DNA of 53,795 nucleotides from Candidatus Bathyarchaeota archaeon (GCA_003164295.1 PLTA01000021.1:34908-88702), one strand, 5' to 3'. Positions 17,155 through 27,485 are shown, numbered from the stretch's first letter. The notes: generated from the letters alone by a model not told the origin. Translations and numbers: made by a program.

Positions 17155-20100
17155 CCAACATGATCCAAAAAGAAGACATCCATGATTTATTGAAGACATT
17201 TTTCCAAGAAAAAGGACTAGTTAGGCAGCACCTAGACAGTTATAACGAATTTATCGACCACGGATTACAAGAAGTCGTTGACGAAGTCGCAGAAATCCCA
17301 ATTGAAGTTCCAGAAAGCCCCTACAAAGTAAAACTTGGGCAAATATGGGTAATCGATCCTCAATCAAGAATAACCGGTCCATATGTGACCGAAGTTGATG
17401 GCACAAAACATGAAATTTACCCAATGGAAGCTCGACTACGAAACTTGGCGTATTCGGCGCCCATTGCACTTGAAATGACCCCCGTTATTGACGGAAGAGA
17501 GCAAGACACTGAACTTGTTTACATTGGAAACATTCCAGTTATGCTCAAATCAAAATTATGTTTCTTATCTCAGCTTTCTAAAGAAGAATTAATTGCAGCG
17601 GGAGAAGACCCAGATGATCAAGGCGGATACTTTGTTGTTAACGGTTCCGAACGCGTTATCGTTGCCATGGAAGACTTGGCACCTAACCGCGTAATAGTAG
17701 ACATAGACGAAAAAGGAACTTCACCTGTTTACCAAGCAAAAATCTTCTCAACAACCGTTGGTTTCAGAGCAAGAATTGAACTTAAACTCAAGTCAGACGA
17801 CGCAATCTACGTCACTATGCCAGGGGTCCCCACAGAAATCCCATTCGTCGTCATTATGCGCGCATTAAGCCTAGAAAAAGACAAAGATATTGCAGAAGCA
17901 GTTTCCCTTGACAGCGATATGCAAAGCCAATTAGGCGCATCATTTGAAAAAGCCATTGGAGTAGATACTCCTTCAGACGCAATCCTTTTCATTGGAAACC
18001 GTGTTGCACACGGACAAGTTGAAGAATACCGTCTACAGAAAGCCGAAACAGCCTTAGACAAAAACTTTTTACCTCACCTAGGCAGAAGCGAAGCAAACCG
18101 CAAAGAAAAAGCAATTTTCCTTGGCGAAATGGCATACAGAGTTATACAATTAAAAACTGGAAGAAGACAACCAGATGACAAAGACCACTTCAAAAATAAA
18201 CGTCTGCGATTAGGTGGCCCATTACTAGCAGATCTCTTCCGAGTATCATTTAGAAACTTGACAAGAGACATAAAATATCAACTTGAACGCATAGGTGTTA
18301 AAGGCCCAATAATAACCGTTTCAGCTGCAGTCCGCCCCGGCATAATCACCGAGCGGTTCCAGCATGCATTGGCAACAGGCAACTGGGGAAGAGGCAGAGT
18401 CGGAATCACCCAACTCTTAGACAGAACAAACTACATCTCAACCCTAAGCCACCTACGCAGACTCCAATCACCACTTAGCAGAAGTCAACCTAACTTCGAA
18501 GCCAGAGACTTACACCCAACTCACTGGGGACGCCTATGTCCAAACGAAACTCCTGAAGGCTCCAACTGCGGGCTAGTCAAAAACCTCGCATTATCAGCCT
18601 CCATAGCCGTCGGAGTAAATCCAGACAAAGTTAAACAACTACTCTTTGAAATGGGGTCAGTTCCAGCAGGAGAAGCCAGCCGCGAACTCCGTATTTCAGG
18701 AGCCAAAGTTTTCGTTGATGGAAACATAATTGGTTACTGCAACAACCCCCAAGACATCGTGAAGTCTTTCCGCGAAAAAAGAAGAGCTGGAGAAATCTCT
18801 ACCGAAGCCAACATAACATACTTCTCAAAAATGCAAACAGAAACTGAAGAAGTACATGCTAACTGTGACGAAGGAAGAGTTAGACGCCCACTCATAATCG
18901 TTGAGAACGGCGAACCCAAACTTAACTCCAAACACTTCGAAAAAATCGGCTTAGGCGAATGGACATGGGAAGACGTAGTCAAAAACGGCTTAATCGAATA
19001 CTTAGACGCTGAAGAAGAAGAAAATGCATTCATCGCCTTAACATTTGATAAAATCGATCCACTAAACACCCATGTTGAAATAGCCACTTACACAATTCTT
19101 GGCATTTGCGCATCAACAATTCCATATCCAGAACACAACCAGTCACCAAGAAACTCTTACCAAGCAGCTATGGCTAAACAAGCCCTAGGCGTTTACGGCA
19201 CTAACTTCCACCACAGAGTAGATTCACGCTCACACATACTACATTACCCACAGGTTCCAATGGTTGAAACACAACTAATGGAAGTTATGGGCTACAAACA
19301 ACGACCAACAGGACAAAACTGCATCGTCGCAGTGCTCAGCTTTGAAGGCTACAACATGGAAGATGCCTTAATCTTCAACAAAGCATCAATAGATCGGGGC
19401 TTAGCCAGATCCACATTCTACAGAATTTACGAAGCCGAATGCCGCCAATACCTCGGAGGATTAAAAGACAAATTCACCGTTCCAGAACCAGGAACCCGCG
19501 GCTACAGAGGCGAACAATATTACAGGCTTTTGGAACCTGACGGAATAATTAGTTTAGAATCCCAAGTAGTAGGTGGAGACGTTTTAATCGGCAGAATCAG
19601 CCCACCCAGATTCCTTGAAGAATACAAAGAATTTGAAGTTAAAGGCCCCTCAATGCGAGATACATCAGTAGATATGCGCCCCTCTGAAACGGGAACTGTA
19701 GACGGAATATTCATAACTATGTCAGGAGAAGGAAGCCAACTTGTAAAGGTACGTGTTCGCGACCAAAGAATTCCCGAACTTGGCGACAAATTTGCATCGC
19801 GCCATGGACAAAAAGGAGTCATAGGCTTAATCGTACCGCAAGAAGACTTACCATTTACTGCAGAAGGCATTGTACCTGACCTCATAATTAACCCACATGC
19901 AATCCCTTCAAGAATGACCATCGGCCAATTCATTGAATCACTAGCAGGAAAAGCAGCATCAGCAAGGGGACGACCAGCAGACGGAACACCATTCTCAAAC
20001 GAAGGACCAGACGAAATACGCAAGAGCTTGATAAAACTCGGCTTCAGCCACACTGGAGGCGAAGTTTTCTACAGCGGCTCAACAGGCGAGAAATTCGTCG

Positions 20101-20519
20101 CAGACGTATTCGTTGGCGTAGTTTACTACCAGAAACTTCACCACATGGTTGCAGACAAAATACATGCCAGAGCTCGCGGACAAGTTCAAATGTTAACAAG
20201 GCAACCAACTGAAGGTAGAGCTCGAGGTGGTGGTCTTCGATTCGGAGAAATGGAGCGAGACTGCTTAATCGGACACGGTGCAGCAATGCTACTTAGAGAC
20301 AGGCTTCTGGAAGAATCAGACAAATATACGCTATACATATGCGAGAACTGCGGTCAAATCGCTTACTTTGACATGAAACAAAGACGTTATGTCTGCAGAA
20401 TATGTGACGAGAAAGCAAAAATTTCTCCAGTAATCGTATCGTACGCTTTCAAGCTTCTGCTCCAAGAACTTCAAAGTCTCTGCATCACTCCAAAATTAAG
20501 ATTAAAAGAGAAGGCATAA
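17151..20519 (+). CDS. rpoB: DNA-directed RNA polymerase subunit B (Rpo2), unsplit
   Basis: Second-largest catalytic subunit of the archaeal RNA polymerase, 1122 residues with the B'' and B' parts in one chain. It shows the lobe and protrusion (VNGSERVIVAMEDLAPNR) and the fork region (HPTHWGRLCPNETPEGSNCG). The hybrid-binding motif LGDKFASRHGQKGV carries the catalytic Lys near residue 880, and a C-terminal zinc ribbon CENCG ... CRICD is present. The TTG start at 17151 has a GGAG ten bases upstream. An ATG three codons later is the alternative. It heads a tight operon, with rpoA starting two bases after its stop. No frame damage is seen. Confidence 0.98.
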   Translation: MTNMIQKEDIHDLLKTFFQEKGLVRQHLDSYNEFIDHGLQEVVDEVAEIPIEVPESPYKVKLGQIWVIDPQSRITGPYVTEVDGTKHEIYPMEARLRNLAYSAPIALEMTPVIDGREQDTELVYIGNIPVMLKSKLCFLSQLSKEELIAAGEDPDDQGGYFVVNGSERVIVAMEDLAPNRVIVDIDEKGTSPVYQAKIFSTTVGFRARIELKLKSDDAIYVTMPGVPTEIPFVVIMRALSLEKDKDIAEAVSLDSDMQSQLGASFEKAIGVDTPSDAILFIGNRVAHGQVEEYRLQKAETALDKNFLPHLGRSEANRKEKAIFLGEMAYRVIQLKTGRRQPDDKDHFKNKRLRLGGPLLADLFRVSFRNLTRDIKYQLERIGVKGPIITVSAAVRPGIITERFQHALATGNWGRGRVGITQLLDRTNYISTLSHLRRLQSPLSRSQPNFEARDLHPTHWGRLCPNETPEGSNCGLVKNLALSASIAVGVNPDKVKQLLFEMGSVPAGEASRELRISGAKVFVDGNIIGYCNNPQDIVKSFREKRRAGEISTEANITYFSKMQTETEEVHANCDEGRVRRPLIIVENGEPKLNSKHFEKIGLGEWTWEDVVKNGLIEYLDAEEEENAFIALTFDKIDPLNTHVEIATYTILGICASTIPYPEHNQSPRNSYQAAMAKQALGVYGTNFHHRVDSRSHILHYPQVPMVETQLMEVMGYKQRPTGQNCIVAVLSFEGYNMEDALIFNKASIDRGLARSTFYRIYEAECRQYLGGLKDKFTVPEPGTRGYRGEQYYRLLEPDGIISLESQVVGGDVLIGRISPPRFLEEYKEFEVKGPSMRDTSVDMRPSETGTVDGIFITMSGEGSQLVKVRVRDQRIPELGDKFASRHGQKGVIGLIVPQEDLPFTAEGIVPDLIINPHAIPSRMTIGQFIESLAGKAASARGRPADGTPFSNEGPDEIRKSLIKLGFSHTGGEVFYSGSTGEKFVADVFVGVVYYQKLHHMVADKIHARARGQVQMLTRQPTEGRARGGGLRFGEMERDCLIGHGAAMLLRDRLLEESDKYTLYICENCGQIAYFDMKQRRYVCRICDEKAKISPVIVSYAFKLLLQELQSLCITPKLRLKEKA

Positions 20520-20521
20520 TC

Positions 20522-23500
20522 ATGGCACAACAGGAAGAATATATCCATAAGATAGTTGACGAAATTTCATTCGGTTTAATTTCACCTAAAGATCTCCGTA
20601 AACAATCAGTCGTTGAAATCCAAACTCCAGACACATACGACGAAGACGGCGCACCAATCACAGCTGGCTTAATGGACGGTCGACTAGGCACTCTTGAACC
20701 AAGGCAACGTTGCAAAACCTGCGGCAACACCGCTATTCGTTGCCCGGGACACTTTGGGCACATCGAATTAGCAGTACCTATTGTCCATATTGAATTCACA
20801 AAAATCATTTTTGACCTTCTCAAAGCAACCTGCCGTAGCTGTGGTCGAATACTCTTATCTGAAGACGCATCCAAAAAAGCTCGTCAACGCATTGAAAGAT
20901 ACAACGAGTTGTTAGGCACAATTCCAGATGAAGTTTACAAAGAGATAATGACTGAAATCAAAGCCAAACAATGTCCATACTGCGCGTCTGCCCAGTTTAA
21001 GATCACTTTTGAGAAACCAACAAAGTTTATTGAACAGACTGAATTGGGCTCTGAGCCTCTTACGCCAAGCATGATTCGTGAAAGGCTTGAACGTGTCTCA
21101 GATGAAGACCTAGAAATCTTAGGTTTCAACCCTAAAGTTGCACGTCCAGAATGGATGGTGCTGCAAGTTTTACCTGTACCTCCAGTCTACGTTCGACCAT
21201 CCATCACTTTAGAATCAGGTATACGTTCTGAAGACGATTTAACCCACAAACTCGTAGACATTATTCGCATTAACCAACGCTTGAAAGAAAACATGGAAGC
21301 AGGTGCCCCAACACTTATCATCCAAGACCTCTCAGAACTACTACAGTACCACGTTACAACATACTTTAACAATGAGGCATCAGGCATTCCTCCGGCAAGA
21401 CATCGTAGCGGTAGAGCACTTAAGACTCTCTCGCAAAGACTAAAAGGAAAAGAAGGTCGTTTCAGAAGCAACCTTTCAGGCAAACGAGTTGACTTTTCAG
21501 CACGTACAGTCATTTCTCCAGATCCAAACCTTGACATAAACGAGGTAGGTGTTCCAGTTGATGTAGCCATGCGCTTATCTGTTCCAGAAAAAATCACGGC
21601 ATGGAACATTGAAGAAATGAAGAAACTAGTAATTAACGGTCCAGAAACCTATCCAGGCGCGTTATACATTATCAGACCAGACGGCAAACGTATCCGCTTA
21701 GAATTCGTTGTTGACCGAACCAAAATCGCAGAAGCAGTAGAATTAGGCTTCATCGTTGAACGGCACTTAAAGAACGGCGACATTGCAATCTTTAATCGGC
21801 AACCTTCACTTCACCGCATGTCAATTATGGCGCATTACGTTAGGGTTTTACCATACAAAACTTTCCGACTACACTTATGTGTCTGCCCACCTTACAACGC
21901 AGACTTTGACGGCGACGAAATGAACCTACACGTTCCTCAAAGCGAAGAAGCACGAACCGAAGCCCTTCTTCTAATGCAGGTTCAAGACCAAATCCTTTCA
22001 CCAAGATTTGGTGGGCCCATCATCGGCGCTATCAGAGACTTCGTCACAAGCGCATACTACTTTACCAAAACAGGAAGCTACCTGACCCGAAACCAAGTTA
22101 GCAGATTATTAACAACAACAGGCTATACAGGCGAAGTACCTATACCTGAAATAAAAGAGCCTCAACCCTTATGGTCAGGAAAACAAATATTCAGCTTATA
22201 CCTACCAAAAACTTTGAACTACGTTCTTAAAGCTAACATTTGCCAAGGCTGCACTAAATGTCTAGAAGAAGAATGCAAACACGACGCATACGTAGTAGTT
22301 AGAAATGGCCAATTAGTTTCAGGCGTCATCGACAGAAAATCCATAGGCGCCGAACAATCTGAAAGTCTTCTTCACAGAATAATTAAAGACTACGGTACCC
22401 AAGCAGGACGAGAATTCCTAAATAAAATAACTCATTTGTTAAAACTATACATTTCAATGCGAGGATTCAGCTACACCTATGATCAACTAGTTCTTTCGCC
22501 AAAAGCCCGCAGTCGCATGGCAAAAACCATGGAGCGTATCCAAAAGAAAATCGATGAACACATCGAAAACTTCCGCAACGGAACACTCCCACGCTTGCCA
22601 GGACAAACTATCGAGGAATCATTCGAAATCTATGTAATGCACGAACTGGCAGTTGCCCGAGACGAATCAGGAAAAATAGCAGACGACGACTTCACATTGG
22701 ACAACGCCGGCATTGTCATGACTCGAGCAGGCGCAAGAGGTTCAAGTTTAAACATTGGTCAAATGGCAGCTTGCGTTGGTCAACAATCAGTCAGAGGCAA
22801 ACGTATCTTAAGAGGCTACGCCGGAAGAGCGTTGCCCCACTTTTTGCCCGACGATCCTCTTCCACGAGCAAGAGGTTTCGTCTATAACTCTTACCAGTCA
22901 GGTCTAGACGCAATTGAATTCTTCTTCCACGCTATGGGTGGCAGAGAAGGTCTAGTCGACACAGCCGTCCGCACACAACAAAGTGGTTACATGCAGCGAA
23001 GACTCATCAACGCTTTAGAACACATCCGCCTAGAATACGACAGCACAGTACGAGACTCAGCAGGAGACATCATCCAATTCCGTTATGGAGAAGATGGCGT
23101 TGATCCAGCAAAAAGCGATCACGGCAAAGCCGTCAATGTAAGCCGACTTATTGATCAAATAAAAATCGGCGAAGAAAAAGGTGAACCAGCATCTGCAGAG
23201 GAAATCAAGAAGCAACTCAAAATTGTTGAAAACCAGCTTACACCGATTTTGCTAAATCAACTCAAAATAGGCTTTGCAAAAAACAAACTAACCAAAAAAG
23301 CAGTAACAAAAGCAACAACATCAACTGCTGAGCAATATAAACGCGCCTTAATGGAGCCAGGAGAAGCAGTAGGAATTGTTGCTGCTCAATCTATCGGTGA
23401 ACCAGGCACACAGATGACTCTTAGAACCTTCCACTACGCTGGAGTAAAAGAACAAAACGTCACCTTAGGTTTACCACGTCTCATAGAAATTGTCGACGCA

Positions 23501-24358
23501 CGCAGGATCCCATCAACCCCAATTATGACTATTTACTTAACGGGTGAACACGCAAAGAGCAAAGAAAGCGCAGTAGAAGTCGCAAGAAACATAATTTACA
23601 CTTCAGTTGAAAACTTGGCTTCCGCTATCTACGAGGATCCAGTACGCGAAGAAATTGTGGTTGAACTAAGCAAATCAATGATGGATGATCGAGCAATAAC
23701 AATGGATGAGTTAAAAGAGCGCCTTGAACTCCAAAATGCAACAGTAACAATCACAGATTACACCGTACAAATCAAACCCAAAAAAATAGAACAATTAAAA
23801 AGAATGCTTGCCAAAATTCCAGGGTTCCAAGTTAAAGGTGTACCAGACATTAAACGTGTGCTAGTTACTGAAGAAAGCGGTGAATGGGTAATACGCACTG
23901 ACGGCTCAAACCTATCCAAAGTCTTAGAAGTTATTGGCGTAGACACATCACGAACATCAACAAACAACATTCACGAAATAGCTAAAACTCTCGGAGTTGA
24001 AGCTTCAAGAAATGCGTTGGTTAACGAAGCCAAAGGTGTCTTGGAAGATCAAGGCTTAGACGTTGATGTACGCCACGTAATGCTGGTAGCAGACATGATG
24101 ACCACAACAGGCGATGTGCAACAAATCGGCAGACATGGCATCAGCGGCAAAAAAGCAAGTGTTTTAGCGCGCGCCGCATTCGAAATTACAGTTCCTAACA
24201 TTGTTGAAGCAGCCGTGAAAGGTGAAAGTGATCCTTTGGCTGGTGTAACAGAAAACGTTATAGTCGGGCAGTCAATACCAATCGGCACAGGCTTAGTTGA
24301 ACTGTACATGTCAACATTTGACAAACAAGTAAAACAGGGAGGAAAGACAGAAGCATGA
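20522..24358 (+). CDS. rpoA: DNA-directed RNA polymerase subunit A (Rpo1), A' and A'' fused
   Basis: Largest catalytic subunit, 1278 residues. The N-terminal zinc sites CKTCGNTAIRCPGHFGH are present. The magnesium-binding NADFDGD is at residues 459-465. The bridge and trigger region is in the second half (EPGEAVGIVAAQSIGEPGTQ), with QMTLRTFHYAG shortly after, followed by the A''-type C-terminal domain. In most euryarchaea and Crenarchaeota A' and A'' are separate genes. A single chain is known from Thaumarchaeota, Korarchaeota and related lineages, so this is a taxonomic marker. Its TGA overlaps the ATG of L30e as ATGA. Confidence 0.98.
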   Translation: MAQQEEYIHKIVDEISFGLISPKDLRKQSVVEIQTPDTYDEDGAPITAGLMDGRLGTLEPRQRCKTCGNTAIRCPGHFGHIELAVPIVHIEFTKIIFDLLKATCRSCGRILLSEDASKKARQRIERYNELLGTIPDEVYKEIMTEIKAKQCPYCASAQFKITFEKPTKFIEQTELGSEPLTPSMIRERLERVSDEDLEILGFNPKVARPEWMVLQVLPVPPVYVRPSITLESGIRSEDDLTHKLVDIIRINQRLKENMEAGAPTLIIQDLSELLQYHVTTYFNNEASGIPPARHRSGRALKTLSQRLKGKEGRFRSNLSGKRVDFSARTVISPDPNLDINEVGVPVDVAMRLSVPEKITAWNIEEMKKLVINGPETYPGALYIIRPDGKRIRLEFVVDRTKIAEAVELGFIVERHLKNGDIAIFNRQPSLHRMSIMAHYVRVLPYKTFRLHLCVCPPYNADFDGDEMNLHVPQSEEARTEALLLMQVQDQILSPRFGGPIIGAIRDFVTSAYYFTKTGSYLTRNQVSRLLTTTGYTGEVPIPEIKEPQPLWSGKQIFSLYLPKTLNYVLKANICQGCTKCLEEECKHDAYVVVRNGQLVSGVIDRKSIGAEQSESLLHRIIKDYGTQAGREFLNKITHLLKLYISMRGFSYTYDQLVLSPKARSRMAKTMERIQKKIDEHIENFRNGTLPRLPGQTIEESFEIYVMHELAVARDESGKIADDDFTLDNAGIVMTRAGARGSSLNIGQMAACVGQQSVRGKRILRGYAGRALPHFLPDDPLPRARGFVYNSYQSGLDAIEFFFHAMGGREGLVDTAVRTQQSGYMQRRLINALEHIRLEYDSTVRDSAGDIIQFRYGEDGVDPAKSDHGKAVNVSRLIDQIKIGEEKGEPASAEEIKKQLKIVENQLTPILLNQLKIGFAKNKLTKKAVTKATTSTAEQYKRALMEPGEAVGIVAAQSIGEPGTQMTLRTFHYAGVKEQNVTLGLPRLIEIVDARRIPSTPIMTIYLTGEHAKSKESAVEVARNIIYTSVENLASAIYEDPVREEIVVELSKSMMDDRAITMDELKERLELQNATVTITDYTVQIKPKKIEQLKRMLAKIPGFQVKGVPDIKRVLVTEESGEWVIRTDGSNLSKVLEVIGVDTSRTSTNNIHEIAKTLGVEASRNALVNEAKGVLEDQGLDVDVRHVMLVADMMTTTGDVQQIGRHGISGKKASVLARAAFEITVPNIVEAAVKGESDPLAGVTENVIVGQSIPIGTGLVELYMSTFDKQVKQGGKTEA

Positions 24359-24669
24359 TAGATATAGATAAGGCGTTAGCGACCGTAGTAAAAACAGGTA
24401 AGGTATCCTTTGGATCCAATCTTGCACTGCAAAACGCTAAAACCGGAAAGGCTAAGATGATAGTTTTAGCCTCTAACTGTCCAAAAGACATAAAAGAACA
24501 GATAGAATACTATGGAGAAATCTCCAAAGTTCCCGTTGTGACGTACAAAGGTGGCTCAATGGATTTAGCCGAAGTCTGCAAGAAACTTTTCATTATATCA
24601 GCCTTAAGCATCAGGGAAACAGGGGACTCTGATATTCTAAAAATAACAGAAGAACCCAAAGAAGAATAA
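24355..24669 (+). CDS. rpl30e: Ribosomal protein L30e
   Basis: A 104-residue L7Ae/L30e-fold protein of the large ribosomal subunit. GKVSFGSNLALQNAKTGKAKMIVLASNCP and EYYGEISKVPVVTYKG are the typical RNA-binding core. It overlaps the rpoA stop by four bases and precedes nusA, the standard archaeal order rpoB-rpoA-rpl30e-nusA. Translation is probably coupled to rpoA. Confidence 0.95.
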   Translation: MIDIDKALATVVKTGKVSFGSNLALQNAKTGKAKMIVLASNCPKDIKEQIEYYGEISKVPVVTYKGGSMDLAEVCKKLFIISALSIRETGDSDILKITEEPKEE

Positions 24670-24686
24670 AAAATGGAGGAAAAAAA

Positions 24687-25124
24687 CTGACAACCGGCAT
24701 AAAAATCACCTGCGACGAAATGCGTTACATTGCTTTATTTGAAAGCATAAGCGGCGCCAGCGTGAAAGACTGTATTGTAGACGAAATCGAGCAACGAGCA
24801 ATATTCATCGTAAACCAAGGCCAAGTTGGAGTTGCAATAGGAAAAGGCGGCAGAAACATCCACACACTTGAACGAATGACAGGCAAAAAACATGAAATCA
24901 TCGAATACAGCGAAGACCCCGTAACATTCATGAAAAATGCCCTAAAACCAGCAACCGTACGAGAAATACGCGTCACCGAAAGAACTGATGGCAAAAAAAT
25001 GGCAGTCATCACGGTCAACCCGAAAGATAAGGGCGTTGCAATAGGTAAAAACGGTAAAAATGCAGAACGTTTGCGATTTTTAGCAAAACGGTATTTCGAT
25101 ATTCAGAACGTAAGCATCACCTAA
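24687..25124 (+). CDS. nusA: Archaeal NusA-like KH protein, apparent CTG start
   Basis: Transcription termination/antitermination factor reduced to two KH domains, as in all archaea. The first KH is VGVAIGKGGRNIHTLERM and the second is KGVAIGKNGKNAERLRFLAK. An ATG at 24720 would delete conserved N-terminal residues (IKITCDEMRYIALFE). The only upstream initiator with a ribosome site is CTG at 24687, preceded by GGAGGA with a six-base gap. That gives 145 residues, the usual archaeal length. It is the last gene of the operon. The S12 and S7 genes that often follow are absent. Confidence 0.92.
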   Translation: MTTGIKITCDEMRYIALFESISGASVKDCIVDEIEQRAIFIVNQGQVGVAIGKGGRNIHTLERMTGKKHEIIEYSEDPVTFMKNALKPATVREIRVTERTDGKKMAVITVNPKDKGVAIGKNGKNAERLRFLAKRYFDIQNVSIT

Positions 25125-25147
25125 ATAGTCTGTAATGAGCTATTAGG

Positions 25148-25171
25148 CGATGAAACGTAACTGCTTCATCG
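25148..25171 (+). terminator. Hairpin after nusA
   Basis: CGATGAA and TTCATCG form a 7-bp stem with a 10-base loop, 24 bases after the nusA stop. The T-tract is weak, so this may be an end-processing or termination signal for the polymerase operon. Confidence 0.4.
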
Positions 25172-25414
25172 TATATTGTTGAATCTAAAATAGAATTCAG
25201 CGATAGCCAGGTTATTTTTTCATCAAATGATCTTTTGATAATAATACATTTTCATTTTTAGTTAAACTTTTACTGAAATCGAATCAAAACTTAATGTTTA
25301 ACCATTAAAAGTTAAACAACCGGATTCAGAAAAAACTAATATGATTATCATCCAATAAATAAATAGAATTCATCAGGGATTTTCAAACCTATGTTTATTA
25401 TGTTCTTATGCAAA

Positions 25415-25424
25415 TTTTTATAGG
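25415..25424 (+). promoter_or_regulatory. TATA-like box deciding the start of the next gene
   Basis: ATTTTTATAG would direct initiation near 25445. That is downstream of the first in-frame ATG (25431) and upstream of the ATG at 25461, so the latter is the likely start codon. Confidence 0.45.
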
Positions 25425-25460
25425 TTTAAGATGATTATCCTTATCCAAACAGGGGTTTTC

Positions 25461-26753
25461 ATGGCTGACTCGCGTGAAGATGAAATCTACTCAACTATGT
25501 TTAGTTCATTGAAGCATCCTGTTCGTCGCAAAATTCTCCGAATGCTAGGAATTAAGCCAATGACTTTTATGGAGATGGTTGAAGAACTTGGAGTTTCCAC
25601 ACCACATTTAACCTATCATCTTGAAAGTCTTGGCGAACTTGTCTCTAAAATGGACAATGGGCAGTACAAGCTGTCAGCTTTTGGAGTAGCCACTGTAGGC
25701 GCTATGAAGGGTGTAGAGGAGGTTCATGAAATTGAACCGAAACGCCGACTTGTTACTTTTCGATGGAAAGCCGTTGTCGGAGTTTTGATGGTTGCAGTTT
25801 TGCTATTATCCGGCATGGTTGCTCTTCAATATACCTCTATAAACCAACTTTCTAGCTCTCAAAAATCTCTTTCGATGGAAAACCAGCAATTGATGTCTTA
25901 TGGAATCGGAGAGGATAAAGTAGCAAATTTTCTTCAAAATGTTACAGAAATTGATACGATGAATTACACAATTTCTTTACTGAGTAATACGATGCAGTGG
26001 CGGCAAGATTTCGGCGGTGTGGCTGAAGAAGTGATACAGTATTCTCTTACGAGCAGTGCAAGCAACTTGAACTTAAATTTTCGTTATAGGGACAATCACT
26101 TCTCAAGGTATGAACTTGATATGATTGAAAGCGCACCTATTTTTGTACAAGTTCAACCTAATAGCATATTAGAAAACGCTAAAGGCATCCTTGCCCGCTA
26201 CAAAGCTTACTCAGGCGATGCATATTTAACAAATATGAGCAATCTTTTAGAAGCAGTTAACACAACCGAAACCACAATGGTAACTCAAGGAAACATGAAG
26301 CTACAAATTACCGTTTCAGGAAGCTCCACAACGTTTCTTTGGATGTACACCCAGGATGGCATTGATTACCAGGCTAAAGGCTTACAGATGACCTTCCAAG
26401 ATAATATCTTAACAACTATGACAGACGGCTACTTCCTATTCACCATAGGAAGCACTGACTTAGCTACATCCAGACAACAGGCAATAGATACTGCTCAAAA
26501 CTACGTAAAAACCTTAACTTGGACTATTGAGGGCCAACAAGTTTCGCATTTTAGCGTAGAAGGTCAACCTTTCTCCGTTCAACTTGTGCCTCACACACGA
26601 GGAAATTCAGTAGCGCTGATACCTTATTGGTACATTGAAATGAGCTTGACTAACACCTACGCAGGAGGAATAAATGAAGTTACCATTGGAATTTACGCAG
26701 ACACGGGCAAAGTGTCAGATGTACAAATGTTAAGCGGAAGCGCAGAAACATAA
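25461..26753 (+). CDS. Membrane-anchored winged-helix regulator with ectodomain
   Basis: About 430 residues from the preferred ATG at 25461. An ArsR-like winged helix occupies residues 1-75 (FSSLKHPVRRKILRMLG, then STPHLTYHLESLGELV). One membrane helix follows near residues 105-125 (AVVGVLMVAVLLLSGMVAL), then about 300 residues predicted to lie outside. The design suggests a one-component sensor that couples an external signal to DNA binding at the membrane. The ectodomain matches no family I know. Its architecture recurs in the broken gene at 37886. It is transcribed alone after the polymerase operon. Confidence 0.82.
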   Translation: MADSREDEIYSTMFSSLKHPVRRKILRMLGIKPMTFMEMVEELGVSTPHLTYHLESLGELVSKMDNGQYKLSAFGVATVGAMKGVEEVHEIEPKRRLVTFRWKAVVGVLMVAVLLLSGMVALQYTSINQLSSSQKSLSMENQQLMSYGIGEDKVANFLQNVTEIDTMNYTISLLSNTMQWRQDFGGVAEEVIQYSLTSSASNLNLNFRYRDNHFSRYELDMIESAPIFVQVQPNSILENAKGILARYKAYSGDAYLTNMSNLLEAVNTTETTMVTQGNMKLQITVSGSSTTFLWMYTQDGIDYQAKGLQMTFQDNILTTMTDGYFLFTIGSTDLATSRQQAIDTAQNYVKTLTWTIEGQQVSHFSVEGQPFSVQLVPHTRGNSVALIPYWYIEMSLTNTYAGGINEVTIGIYADTGKVSDVQMLSGSAET

Positions 26754-26798
26754 CCCTGTGATTGTAAAAAAAGCAACAACAAAAAGTTTTTCAACCTT

Positions 26799-27485
26799 TT
26801 ACTCGTTTTCTGTTTTTTCCGATTCCATTTCTTCTTCCAGCTGTGCTGCCGTTACTTCTTCTTGGAACTCTTCCTCAAACTGAGCAGTTTCCACTTTTTG
26901 TGCATCACTTGACAAAATCATGCTTATCAAGGCTTTCTGGTCTACTTCCGCCCTTGTTCTCCAATCCAAAAACACCAATCCATTATCATCCTGCCCAAGA
27001 TAGCCATAGCGGATGTACCTTTCGAGGTTTAAGTTGATTTTCCAGTTGGGCATTTTTTCTCCAAGCATTTTTTCCACGTCTTTTCGCGGTGCTTGTCCTT
27101 TCTTGCTGATTATGTAAGAGATTGTTATGGCTAAGCCTGCTAAATCGTCAATTCGCCAGCCCATCATTTTGTCTTTAGTCTGCAAGTTGCCGCGCAAGAC
27201 AACGTAAAATCTTGCGTTATCTAATTCTTCGACAGTTGGTTTTTCTGGTGTTTTTTCTTCTTCAAAAATCGTTTTAACCTGCAAATCCAACGGTTTTAGA
27301 TAATCGTCAAGTAGATCAAGCACTTTGGGGTAATCTGAACCTAATGCTTTATGGAGTTCCCAACCTTTAACGCCTGGTTTTTGATGTCGTTTATAGAAAA
27401 GCATCTGAGTTGCTTTCTTGATTTTGCCGCTGTAGGTGCCTTTTTTCTTGCTCAATCTAATTCCCCTTTTTTCCATTTTTGCCAA
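26799..27485 (-). CDS. KITE-like tandem winged-helix subunit of an SMC operon
   Basis: A 228-residue soluble protein, third gene of the SMC-type operon, overlapping the gene before it by 34 bases. Two winged-helix-like segments are seen: roughly residues 24-72 (ATQMLFYKRHQKPGVKG onward) and 115-190 (LAGLAITISYIISKKGQAPR to GLVFLDWRT). A basic N-terminal tail and an acidic C-terminal tail flank them. Tandem winged helices next to an SMC ATPase and a kleisin are the hallmark of KITE subunits (ScpB, MukE, Nse1/Nse3), which bind the kleisin. This assignment is from context and architecture. No direct family match is claimed. Confidence 0.6.
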   Translation of the reverse strand: MAKMEKRGIRLSKKKGTYSGKIKKATQMLFYKRHQKPGVKGWELHKALGSDYPKVLDLLDDYLKPLDLQVKTIFEEEKTPEKPTVEELDNARFYVVLRGNLQTKDKMMGWRIDDLAGLAITISYIISKKGQAPRKDVEKMLGEKMPNWKINLNLERYIRYGYLGQDDNGLVFLDWRTRAEVDQKALISMILSSDAQKVETAQFEEEFQEEVTAAQLEEEMESEKTENE

